The notes below the pieces were generated by a model that saw only the letters and a list, made by a program, of their open reading frames with translations, did not search any database and was not told the origin of the DNA. From Peronospora farinosa (lineage: Eukaryota; Oomycota; Peronosporomycetes; Peronosporales; Peronosporaceae): 64,000 bases of DNA. The DNA lies in the NCBI GenBank assembly GCA_947646735.1, contig CANTFK010000980.1, forward strand, positions 530,242 through 594,241, written 5' to 3'. Shown piece after piece: positions 30,556 through 40,732 of the stretch. Each line of letters begins with the position of its first letter. The first letter of the stretch is position 1. The position numbers and the translations under genes are program-made.

Positions 30556-33500
30556 ATGAGTTCACACGTCGTGACGGCGGGGGATGTAAAGGATACCGCT
30601 GACGGTGTCCGAAACTTGGTACATGTGACCGACAACGTCATGGACATTAATTACACCGACGCTACTGCGATAGATGAGGGGCTTTACAGTCGACAGCTTT
30701 ATGTGATGGGCCGCGAGGCTCAGCTGCGTATGGGAGCATCCAACGTTCTTATCATTGGGCTCAATGGCCTTGGCGTGGAGATCGCCAAAAATGTCATTTT
30801 GGCAGGGGTCAAGAGCGTCACGCTACACGACGATACGCCAGCCACGATGCTCGACTTAGCCTCTCAGTTTTATCTGTCCAAAGCTGATGTCGGAAAACCA
30901 CGTGCAGCCGTTTCGGTGAAGAAACTGGCGGAGCTGAACCCTTACGTGCCTGTCCGTTGCCATAGTGGCGAGATCACGGAGGAGGTTTTGCTTCAATTTC
31001 GAGTACGTGTGGGGTAAAAGTGCTGTAGTAGTTTGAGATGTTTGGTGCTAACAATTGTTTAAAATTTCTTGTTGTTGGCGATTGTCCCTGTCACAGGCGG
31101 TGGTTCTCGTCAACGCCTCGCTAAAAGAGGCCAACCGTATTAACGCTGTTTGTCACGTCAACTCTATTGCATTCATAACGACCGAGGCACGAGGCGTTTT
31201 TGGCTCTATTTTCTGCGACTTTGGAGACGAGTTTATGGTTTCCGATCGTGATGGTGTGGAACCTGTGAGCTGCCTAATCTCTTCCATTTCCAACTTTGCG
31301 CCGGCTTTGATTACTGTAAATGATGACACACGCCACAACTTGGAAACCGGGGATTTGGTCGTCTTCCGCGAAGTGGTAGGCTTTCCGTTTTTGAACAACA
31401 CTAAACCGAGAAAGGTAACGGTGACTGGCCCATTTACATTCACCCTGGATATTATTGATGACGCCGACAGAAGGCGGTTTGAGTTGGGACAGCCGTCTAC
31501 AGGTGGTTACGTTACGCAGGTGAAGCAGCCTCTGATTGTCCGATTTAAAAACCTAGAAAATGCCCTTGCGGCACCCGGGGAGTTTTTGATTAGCGATTTT
31601 GCCAAGCTAGGTCGGTCTGAGCTGCTACATGTGGCATTTCAAGCATTGGATGCGTTTCGGGAGAAACATCAAGGCAGCGATCCAAGACCGGGGTGCTTGC
31701 AAGATGCGGAGGACGTAAGCAACCTCGCTTGTGAGATTAACAAGCAATTTGCTTCAAAAAACCAGTTCAGCGTTAAGGATATTAATGCTGCTGATTCGAA
31801 AAAGATTATTCATGCTCTCGCATCTGGCGCTACAGGTGTGATTTCACCAATGGCAGCTTTCCTCGGAGGTGTTGTTGGCCAGGAAGTCCTTAAGGCATGT
31901 AGCGGCAAATTTACTCCAATTCAGCAGTTTTTTTACTTTGACGCGGTAGAGTGCCTCCCTGACGCTGTATTTGCGGGCGCTCCGGACGAGTTTGCTCCCG
32001 TTGGATCCCGATACGATGGACAGATTGTCGTGTTTGGTCGGAAGCTGCAAGAAAAGATCCAGAGCCTAAACATGTTCCTTGTTGGAGCTGGTGCGATCGG
32101 GTGCGAAATGCTTAAGAACTGGGCGATGTTGGGGGTAGCGTCCAACAAGGATGGCATAATATATATCACGGACATGGACACAATCGAAAAGTCGAATCTG
32201 AACCGCCAGTTCTTGTTTCGCTCAAAGGATGTACAACAAGCAAAGTCTTCAGTTGCTGCTCAGGCGATCAAGATAATGAATCCGGACGTTAACGTGCAAG
32301 CCTACGTTTCTCGCGTCGGCGCAGAATCTGAAGATCAGTTCAATGATGACTTCTTCGAGACGCTCTCTGGTGTGTGTACTGCACTGGATAACGTGGAGGC
32401 GCGCTTATATATGGATCAGCGCTGTTTGTTTTACGGTCTCCCAATGTTCGAGTCTGGTACGTTGGGAACGAAGGGTAATACTCAAATTGTCGTTCCGCAC
32501 AAAACCGAAAACTACGGCGCATCTCGGGATCCTCCTGAGAAGAGCATTCCAATTTGCACGCTTAAAAACTTCCCTAATGCAATTGAGCACACTCTTCAGT
32601 GGGCGCGTGATTGGTTTGAGGGCGAGTTTTTCCAGGCGCCGTCGGACGCTAATCGTTACTTAGAGGAGCCGGCATTTATGAAAGAGCTCAACGAGCAGCA
32701 AAATACCAAGATGGAAACACTTGAGCGATTGAAAAGTACCCTTGTGGATGATCGCCCGATGTCGTTTGAAGACTGTATTTCATGGGCTCGTACTAAGTTT
32801 GAAGTACTCTTCAGCAACCAGCTTAAGCAGCTTTTGTACAACTTCCCACTGGATCAGGTATGCCTCGCGACCTCATTAATTTGCTTGTTCTATTAATGCC
32901 AATTAACCAACTTTTTTCTTCAATCCAGTTGACAACGTCAAGGACTCCATTCTGGTCTGGACTGAAGCGGCCGCCGACCCCAATTTCGTTTGACCCGAAG
33001 GACCCGCTTCACATGGACTTTATCGTTTCGGTCGCCAACAATCGCGCGAAGATTTACGGCCTTAAAGGGCACGCAGACAGAGACGCTTTCGCGCAAGTTC
33101 TCGCTGGCATTCACATTCCGGAGTTCTCGCCGAAAAAGGGCGTGAAAATTGCAGCTTCTGATGCAGAACTTAAGGAAGGCAATGCTTCTTCAGGGCTGGA
33201 TGACGCAGACGCTCAGTGTGACGTCATTATGCAGGAGTTGCCAAAACCGTCAACCCTTGCAGGATACCGCATACAACCCATTGAGTTTGACAAGGACGAT
33301 GATTCGCACATGGAAGTTATCGTATCTGTTTCCAACCTGCGCGCTCGGTCGTATAAAATTCCGGAGGAAGACATGCACAAGTCGCGTTTCATTGCTGGCA
33401 AAATCATTCCGGCCATTGCCACGACAACAGCACTTGTGACAGGACTCGTGTGCTTTGAGTTCTTGAAGGTCTTCCAGGACAAACCGTTGGATCATTACAA

Positions 33501-33915
33501 AAACGGCTTTGTCAATCTTGCGCTGCCGCTGTTTACCTTTGCCGAGCCAATCGAACCCAAGTCTACTAAGACACTGCTAAAAGGCAAGGAGTACAAGTGG
33601 ACGGCGTGGGACCGTCTAGAGGTCGATCAAGGCGACATGACGCTGAAAGAATTTTTGGTTTACTTTGAAAAGGAATACGATGCTGAGGTCACGATGCTAT
33701 CGTATGGCGTCACAATCCTCTATGCCATGTACTCTCAAAAGTCGCGATCGAAGGAGCGCATGGCGATGAAGATTTCGGATCTGGTTCGCACAGTGACCAA
33801 GAAGCCCATTGATTTGAAGCTGAAGTACCTTATTCTCGAGGTATGTGCTATGGATGCTGATGGAGAGGACGTGGAGCTTCCCTACCTGCGCTATCACTAC
33901 AAGCAACAACAGTGA
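30556..33915 (+). CDS. UBA1: Ubiquitin-activating enzyme E1
   Basis: Three exons (30556-31002, 31097-32857, 32929-33915), all introns in phase 0, give 1063 residues, the normal length for UBA1. The enzyme adenylates ubiquitin with ATP and passes it through a thioester to E2 enzymes. The inactive adenylation half has [20 protein letters not shown]. The active half has [21 protein letters not shown] (nucleotide loop) and TALDNVEAR. The catalytic cysteine is Cys636 in [12 protein letters not shown]. The C-terminal ubiquitin-fold domain ends [10 protein letters not shown] chose the ATG at 30556 (MSSHVV) rather than the in-frame one at 30499, because the longer version adds a Phe-rich stretch atypical of E1. 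The UBX gene follows 127 bp later on the same strand. Confidence 0.96.
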
Positions 33916-34042
33916 GCAAGAAAAGCTTGAAAACAAATTTGCCTTTTCCAGTAGCCAATCAGAATAGATCATGCGAGTACAGAGGTTTCTTTGTTTTAAC
34001 CGGCTTGGGTCATTTATACTTGCTATTGGAAAGCTAAAGAAG

Positions 34043-36537
34043 ATGGCGCTGAACGTAGAGTTTAACAGCCAGTCCAAGCGCATAAAGGTTACGCCTAACA
34101 CAACGATGGTATGACTGCGTACTTCTATGTCTACTTCTTTTAACATCTAATTGTAGCCTAAATGGCTGTGCAGTTCCGAGTGTTGACAGAATCACGAGAG
34201 CAGTTCGACCTGCGCGATTCGCGCCAGTATCACCTTCTGCACCGCGGCAAGCCCATTGATCTATCAATCCCTTTTCGTTTGACGGGAATCTCAAACAATG
34301 CCTCTGTGGAGCTGGCTGAGCTCGAACGGACGCTTGTCGTGCAACAAGTTCGCGTGTGTATCCAGTTGCACGATGGCAAGCGCGTTCAAGCGACCTTTGG
34401 GAGTGACACAACGATCGAGTGTATGTTGACGTTCTTTAAGCTGCTCCCAGCGTCAAAACAGGTGGCATTAAAATTATCTATTGAGGCGCGCAGCTGTGGC
34501 GGAAACTAATCAGCTGATGTGGTGACAGTTCTTCCTTGGATTCCTGCGGCGCGAAATCAATTACGATGCTTTCTCAACGACTACATTGAAAGGTGAATGA
34601 CGTTAGCAACCTAGGTCGGAAGATATTTGCTAATACTGCTTTTCCTCGTTGTTGCAGAACTAGGCATCGTGAGTGGATCGGCGATGTTTCGCGTTCAGAT
34701 TGCAGATGAACAACTGCCGTTGGCTGCGTCAAGCGCTCAAAGCCCCTCTACGCCCCCGCAAACACGTCACGTTTCGTTTCCGTCTATTGAATCTACGCCG
34801 CCCGGTTGCCGCTCTTCTGTGCCTGAGACATTGGATTGTGTTCCAGAAGTGCAGTCAGAAGACGTAGAAATGAAAGATGCGGCCGCTGAGCATACAATCG
34901 ATGTGGGCATCCAGAAAATGAGTACTTATGATGCATTGCAAATGTTGCGAGACAACAGTTTTGATGCTGTGTCACGTATCGCCATCGTGACATTGCTGAG
35001 GATTGTTACGAACATTTTGTCCGACCCAGGTATACATCAATTCAAAGGGATCTCTTGTATGTCGTGACGACATTTTTAATATTTTCCTTGTACCGCTGCG
35101 CAGAAAACAAAAAGTTGCGCGCGATCCGACTGTCAAATACGACGTTTTGTCGCTCAGTCGGTCAAGTGAAAGGTGGCATCGAATTCTTGACGTCCATTGG
35201 ATTTGCAGTCATTCCAGAATCACAAATGCTCGTGTTGAATCTCGATCCACGCGACACGAGTTTGCTGGAGGAGGGTCTAAGGCTACTGAGTATTGAGGCC
35301 GACGACTTAAATATCTCATCGGACACGCGTCCAGTTCTTTGTGAAGAGAAAGCGGACCCAACCTTTGACGTATTCAAGACGCAGATTACCCGTGTGCAGG
35401 TATGACTGATGCTGCAGCAGAGCTGGACTAGTATAAAACTAAGCTGTTTCTTCTTAATTGTGCCTATTTAGATGCAACCGCGAGGCCCGAGCAGTACTGC
35501 AGTTCTTGTTGATGCTCTGAAGTCGAAGCAAGAGCAATTAATTGGAAACGATAAACCCCCTCGAAACACAACTGTTTTTCTTGAAGGAAAGCGATCAAGT
35601 GGCTCTATTGGCTCAGTGCTCGACAGCAGTGAACGAAGTGACGCACAGATATTAATCTCGAGCCTTAAAGCTCGGCAGGTGGAGATGGAGAAGACAAAGG
35701 TTGGCTGGATAGAATATGTGTACGTCTACTGGTGGAGCAATGACTGATTTTCCTCAATGCTCGCTTAGAACTTCCGTACGCGGGCGATGCGTGAATTAGA
35801 TGAGCTCAAGCGTAAACGGGTCTTTCAGACGGTGCTAATCCGAGTTCAGTTTCCGGATCGAGGTACGTGGAACCTTACTGCAATGAAATCATGACATGCA
35901 ACTTAATTGTGCTTGTCACTGTGCTACACCTGGATCCATAGCCGTCATGCAGGCTTCTTTTCACCCCAATGAAACGATCCAAGATGTGATGGACCATGTA
36001 ACGAAATGTCTGGATGACCAGTATAAGGCTAGCAAGTTTTACCTCTACGTGACGCCTCCAACTCAGAGATTGGCGGCTACTAAGACCTTGGTTGAGTTGA
36101 ACCTCGTACCTGCTGCACTGACGTATCTCTCGTGGTTAGAGGTGCCTCCTCAAGCCGAGGTGGCGAGCGTTGGTTTTTACTTCTGTGGTGACGTGGTAAT
36201 TAGATTTGACGCACTGCGATTTCCCAGCTCATCCCATTGGACTACTAACTTTAATGTACTTGTGTGTACCGCATGTATTTTCAGCTGGCAGACGAATGCG
36301 CCGAGTCCAAAGAGAAGGTTGGTTCGTCGCAGAATACGGATTATCCAAAGCCCTTGCAACTCGGTGAGTGGTAGAGCACGCTAGCTACCTTACAACTTTA
36401 ATGCTGACGGTAACTTGTTTTACTTTCACGTAGAAAGTCTGCCTGCAGCGAAGACTGAGTCGTGTGAAGAGCCACCGCGTCAAACAAGTGCACGAGCAGA
36501 GTCATCTAAGAAGAAGCCGTCGTGGTTCAAACTCTAG
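34043..36537 (+). CDS. UBL-PUB-UBX domain protein (ASPSCR1/TUG-like p97 adaptor)
   Basis: Ten exons by hand: 34043-34108, 34174-34461, 34529-34592, 34658-35029, 35104-35399, 35472-35699, 35769-35862, 35942-36159 (or 36168), 36285-36363 and 36434-36537; about 602 residues. The N-terminus (NVEFNSQSKRIKVTPNTTM...LLHRGKPIDLSIPFRL) is a TUG-type ubiquitin-like domain. The middle has a PUB domain (YDALQMLRDN...ILSDPENKKLRAIRLSNTTF...GIEFLTSIGF). A UBX domain follows (RELDELKRKRVFQTVLIRVQ, YLYVTPP, LVPAALTYLSW), and the Lys-rich tail ends KKPSWFKL. UBX and PUB domains each bind the p97/CDC48 ATPase in known proteins, so this is probably a CDC48 adaptor. Having both plus a TUG-UBL is unusual. The exon 8 donor is ambiguous by nine bases. 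Confidence 0.87.
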
Positions 36538-36784
36538 CTCAACTATGACAGCGTTAGAAATGAGCTGTCTTGTTCTCGTTGTTGGAGTACCTAGATTAGC
36601 GAGCTGCCCGGAAGAATGACCGCTGTAGTAGGCTTTAGCGAAAGAGACGTTTTGCTGTATTAGTATTGAACGCAAAGTGCACTCAACGAATAAGCATAGC
36701 TTTCTACACGATATCGTAAACACTACATTGTAGTCAAGTGCGACCCTACGCCGACTTCACCAGGCTTTTGTTGAGCACCCATTG
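36538..36784. other. Intergenic, convergent gene ends
   Basis: About 250 bp between the stops of the UBX gene and the SET gene. Nothing else seen. Confidence 0.5.
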
Positions 36785-39700
36785 TCACGACTGGCTGCTC
36801 GTCTCTCGCGAGCTCCTTCCTTCACAGCGCTCTGGCTCGCTCTTATTTTCAGACAGAAGAACTGGGCTTGACGATCGACTCGATGCTGCAGTTAATTCAG
36901 ATACGCAAAGTTGCTCTCGGTTTACGTTTTCATGGTTCCTAGTTCTCAGATCTCGCAACTCTTTACGAAGCTTGAAATTGAAGCCGTGCTTGGCATTACG
37001 CACGTTGAAGAGATGATAGTGCTTGGCCCACTGCAGCTCGCGCGCCACGGGGCCAGTACGAACAGCCATCTTATTGATTGTCGTTCGGTCACCTGTACTG
37101 ACCTGTACCGTCAAAGAAAGCCGCCTAGCAGTACTTTTGACTTCTTTGTCATGCAGAATCTTTTCGAGTATCAGAGCACGCTTTCGTTGCTTGACTTGCT
37201 CCTTTTTCGTAAGCCTTTTCACGGGCAATTCATGCGCTTGATTGATTTTATCCGGTGCCATGGTTCCGCGACAATTTTTCGCCTTACAGTGACATTTCCA
37301 CTCCATTGCTTGTTTCGTATGAAACTGGTAGTCATACGAAAGCTCTGTCCCTGGCTCGATATCTTTCAAAGCGGTGATAGCGATTCGGTTGACACCTTTA
37401 ACACGCCACTTCAGCAAGTGACAATTTGGATCACATGAGTGATTAATAAATCTGGAAACACTTCCTTTGAATCGTGCATCGATGTACTCGCCCTTGCCCA
37501 GCTCCATAATGTACATATTCTTGTCTTCAGGGCTGTTTTTGGCGTGATCGAGTAGGCGGCGCTCCTTTTCTTCTTCGTTGATCACTTCGCCAACGTACTC
37601 AATCACGAGCTGTCCAACCTTGACCTGCTCCAGTACACGAAGGCCCCAACCTTTTTCAACTGTGTGAAACTTCTGAAAGCGGGGATACACCTTTTGATGA
37701 AGCGAGCGATTTCCGCAGCTCTCGCCAAGCATGCAGTTCGATTCTCTATTTTGCTTGTTAAATTTCATCCCAGGAGTCGATGCTGGTCCATAACATTCCG
37801 TAAAGCTCAGCCGGTTGATGCAGTCGTCTCCACACCTTTTCCTGCAAATACACATGGGTGCATCCTCTAGTGAGACCCTGGGATGCTTAAAAGTGTAAAT
37901 GCTCCGACCCAGATTGCGGTACGTCGGTGGCTGTAGGCGAACATCTTCGATGATATTTAGCAAAAGGCGAAAGTGGTGGCAATCGCCAGGTTTGCTGGCG
38001 TCCGGTTCGCGCTTAGGCAAAAATAGCCGCGGGAGGTGTAAACTGGAGTCCACCGTCACCGTATCGATCTTTCGGTCCGAAAAGTAGAACGAAGGGATTT
38101 TCGGCAACTCTTTTTCGGAATGCCTCCAACAGAGTAATCCAACCGTGTTGTAGCGAGCACTTGGAGGTACACATTGCGGATGATAAGCTTCTGGGCACTG
38201 TAAGCAGCACATAAGGTCACAACTCTTTTTCTTCGCCTCGCACACGAAACAAACGTGTCGAGGACAGCGAAAAGAAGCGTCAGATTCGGACAATTCCTTC
38301 ATAGTAAATAAGCCCGGCTTTGCTTTATTTCCTACTCGACGTGACATCTTGTTGGTATCAACACATTTTTGATGAAAAAATTTGCCACAGCACGCGTCGC
38401 TGCAGCGAAATACACCTCCCTTCTCGTTAATTGTTCCGTTGCGTCCGCATGCAAAACACAATTGTTCATTAGTACGACACTGTTCGCACAGCCACTCCTC
38501 TCCCTCTGGTGCTGATTCGATGCCAAGACATGAAAAGTGGTACGACTTAAGGCAACCGCCATCGCACAATATCATGTCAGTAAGATCATCATCCTCAATT
38601 TCACCACATACCCCACATAAATCTTCTTCTGGAAACTTTGACTTCATAGCGTTTACATCTCTCTTCTTATTGCCAGGCGCCTTCGGCTTAGAAGCTTCGC
38701 TTTCAACACGGTGAGTAAGTGCACGCCCTGACCGTGTAAGACCTGTTTGAACAAAATTTGGCGCTTCTGCTCGCTCTCTCGCATGATCCCGTTCAAGGTA
38801 ATAATAGATGGACGGGAATACTGCAGGCTTTTTTTCTACTCCGTGTCGATGCTTGTCGGCCTTAGCTTGACATTCTGCCCACGCCTTAGTGGCCTTTGTA
38901 GCTCGGGGCATAATTCGGTAGCTTCCGGCCTTATCAATTTTTTCATCATACTTGGAGTTCCAGCCTATGTAGTGAACAGTGTAACCCTCGTTATCTATGC
39001 GCTTAATCTTGGCAGCAAGCCACTCCTCGGTGCGAATGTCATATACGTCCACCTGCTGTTTTATCGTAAGGTTGCACCAGAACTCCTCGTGAACACGTTT
39101 ATTTTTCTCACTCGCACAGGCAGCATCATTACGGTGCACCTCTTCCTCGCCCATCGGTTCACTCATCTCGACGTCATCTGAGCTATCACCTACGGTCTCA
39201 TCCGTCGTTTGGCCGGCCGAATTTGGAACGGAACTATTCATAGTCTGAAGAGCAATACGCTTTCGTGGGCTATATATGTGTGATGCGGCGTCTTCTCCTT
39301 TCTCCTCATGAGCGCGTTTAGTATTCGCAATCTTTACACCTTCCACAATTCCATTAATTCTAGCAGAATCAACCGATGCTAACCCCGCAAGACTAATTTT
39401 ATCTCCTATATCGGTAGCAAGAACATCGCTAACTGACTTGTTGCCAAAATGATTCAGTAGCTCAACCGCAGGCTTACTAAACACAGCGTCAGCTTCCGTC
39501 GCAACAAAATTTCTATTCACAAGAGTCTTGTCTGCAGACAGAATCACATCAGCGGACTCATCTTCTGTGTCGGACAGAGATACATTACGTTCTTGTCTTT
39601 TCGTGCAAACAAATTGCGTATTTGAAGTCGTGACGATGGCTGTGTCCGCTCTTGCTATCTCCTCATGGCTTCTATGTGCGTCCAAAGGAGCAACACAGTT

Positions 39701-39892
39701 CGTACCAGTAATGGCTGATTTACTATCCACATCATACATTATTGCACAGAGAGGTCGTATAGGCGTAGGTTCATTTTCCTGCTGCAAATGGCTTGTCTTC
39801 TCCACACCCACGCTACTCGATTTATCCATGCTGACCAATAACGCGAAAGTGAGCTCTTTTTCAGGCCGAAAATAGAACGGTGTGGTACACAT
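36785..39892 (-). CDS. Histone-lysine N-methyltransferase with chromo-barrel, PHD fingers and SET
   Basis: Intronless, 1035 residues from 39892 (a second Met, MDKSSSVG, at 39829 may be the real start). The N-terminal 270 residues are disordered. Residues ~278-332 resemble a chromo-barrel/Tudor-knot (VDVYDIRTEEWLAAKI...VHYIGWNSKYDE). PHD fingers lie at ~425-473 (CGVCGEIEDDDLTDMILCDG), ~478-545 and ~547-592. An AWS region (~681-733, CICRKRCGDDCINR), SET (~735-857, with RFINHSCDPNC at 815-825 and ELSYDY at 850-855) and post-SET (CHCKAKNCRG) follow. All SET catalytic motifs are present. The AWS-SET-post-SET order places it with NSD/ASH1/SETD2-type H3K36 enzymes; the exact residue methylated cannot be read from sequence. 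Its start is only 85 bp from that of SPT4. Confidence 0.93.
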   Translation of the reverse strand: MCTTPFYFRPEKELTFALLVSMDKSSSVGVEKTSHLQQENEPTPIRPLCAIMYDVDSKSAITGTNCVAPLDAHRSHEEIARADTAIVTTSNTQFVCTKRQERNVSLSDTEDESADVILSADKTLVNRNFVATEADAVFSKPAVELLNHFGNKSVSDVLATDIGDKISLAGLASVDSARINGIVEGVKIANTKRAHEEKGEDAASHIYSPRKRIALQTMNSSVPNSAGQTTDETVGDSSDDVEMSEPMGEEEVHRNDAACASEKNKRVHEEFWCNLTIKQQVDVYDIRTEEWLAAKIKRIDNEGYTVHYIGWNSKYDEKIDKAGSYRIMPRATKATKAWAECQAKADKHRHGVEKKPAVFPSIYYYLERDHARERAEAPNFVQTGLTRSGRALTHRVESEASKPKAPGNKKRDVNAMKSKFPEEDLCGVCGEIEDDDLTDMILCDGGCLKSYHFSCLGIESAPEGEEWLCEQCRTNEQLCFACGRNGTINEKGGVFRCSDACCGKFFHQKCVDTNKMSRRVGNKAKPGLFTMKELSESDASFRCPRHVCFVCEAKKKSCDLMCCLQCPEAYHPQCVPPSARYNTVGLLCWRHSEKELPKIPSFYFSDRKIDTVTVDSSLHLPRLFLPKREPDASKPGDCHHFRLLLNIIEDVRLQPPTYRNLGRSIYTFKHPRVSLEDAPMCICRKRCGDDCINRLSFTECYGPASTPGMKFNKQNRESNCMLGESCGNRSLHQKVYPRFQKFHTVEKGWGLRVLEQVKVGQLVIEYVGEVINEEEKERRLLDHAKNSPEDKNMYIMELGKGEYIDARFKGSVSRFINHSCDPNCHLLKWRVKGVNRIAITALKDIEPGTELSYDYQFHTKQAMEWKCHCKAKNCRGTMAPDKINQAHELPVKRLTKKEQVKQRKRALILEKILHDKEVKSTARRLSLTVQVSTGDRTTINKMAVRTGPVARELQWAKHYHLFNVRNAKHGFNFKLRKELRDLRTRNHENVNREQLCVSELTAASSRSSSPVLLSENKSEPERCEGRSSRETSSQS

Positions 39893-39977
39893 GATTTAAG
39901 AGCCTGCAAAGGTTTATCCGTACCTAGAGGAGTATGCACACCACATGAACTCGTAGGTGAACTTATTTGTCACCGCC
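39893..39977. promoter_or_regulatory. Very short divergent promoter, SET methyltransferase / SPT4
   Basis: Only 85 bp between the annotated start codons (148 bp if the SET protein starts at 39829). Both 5' untranslated regions and core promoters must lie here or overlap coding sequence. Confidence 0.5.
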
Positions 39978-40525
39978 ATGAGCCGGATGCGCGACGAAGA
40001 CGACGAGGAGGTGGACGATACTTTTCTGCACGCAGACATCCCCAATACTTTCCGCGAGTTGCGTGCCTGCATGACGTGTTCTCTTGTCAAGACTTTTACG
40101 CAGTTCTATGACACGGGCTGCGAGAATTGTGCCTTTCTGCAGATGGCCGACAACCGCCAGCGCGTAGCCGAGTGCACCTCTGCCTACTTCGAAGGGTACG
40201 TTGCAAATAAATTTCGGCAGCTGAATCTATTTCTGTAGTGTTTACCCTATAAAATGTGGTGTATATGTCAGCACGATTGCCATGATGCAGCCGAAGGAGA
40301 GCTGGGTTGCTAAGTGGCAACGCATCGGTATGTGGAGGGAGTAATACATCGGCTGTACTAATTATACTGGGCTCATATTGTGTGGTTTACGTTTCTCTGT
40401 CTATTGTTGTTGATGTAGTCCGCTTGATCCCCGGCATTTATGCCATGTCTGTCTCTGGGGAGTTGCCGGACTCGATCAAGCGCTTCCTGGAGGACAGAAA
40501 CATCCCTTATCGCGTGCAAAATTAG
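39978..40525 (+). CDS. SPT4: Transcription elongation factor SPT4 (DSIF small subunit)
   Basis: Three exons (39978-40195, 40272-40327, 40419-40525) with closing phases give 126 residues. The zinc finger reads RACMTCSLVKTFTQFYDTGCENC (four Cys), followed by AFLQMADNRQRVAECTSAYFEG, then exon 2 TIAMMQPKESWVAKWQRI and exon 3 LIPGIYAMSVSGELPDSI, all diagnostic for SPT4. An acidic stretch of about 20 residues precedes the zinc finger, longer than in yeast. SPT4 pairs with the NGN domain of SPT5 to form DSIF on RNA polymerase II. Its partner gene SPT5 is in this same window about 17 kb away. Confidence 0.95.
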
Positions 40526-40732
40526 CTCGTGGCAATATTAACGTCGTTCAAAAATTCTTTCGCCGAGTTTATAATGGTACCAGCATGCACTCTTGCACTT
40601 GATGTGTATGTGACATTAACGAAACATGTTAACTTTACATAACGTTCTGGTACAGCACATGATTCAGCCGACACTAACTAAACATGTACATAAACGTCTT
40701 GGACTCAAGTAGCTGGATGAAATGTAAACCCA
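40526..40732. other. Intergenic, convergent gene ends
   Basis: 207 bp between the SPT4 stop and the stop of the large SH3-like protein gene. No gene seen. Confidence 0.5.
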
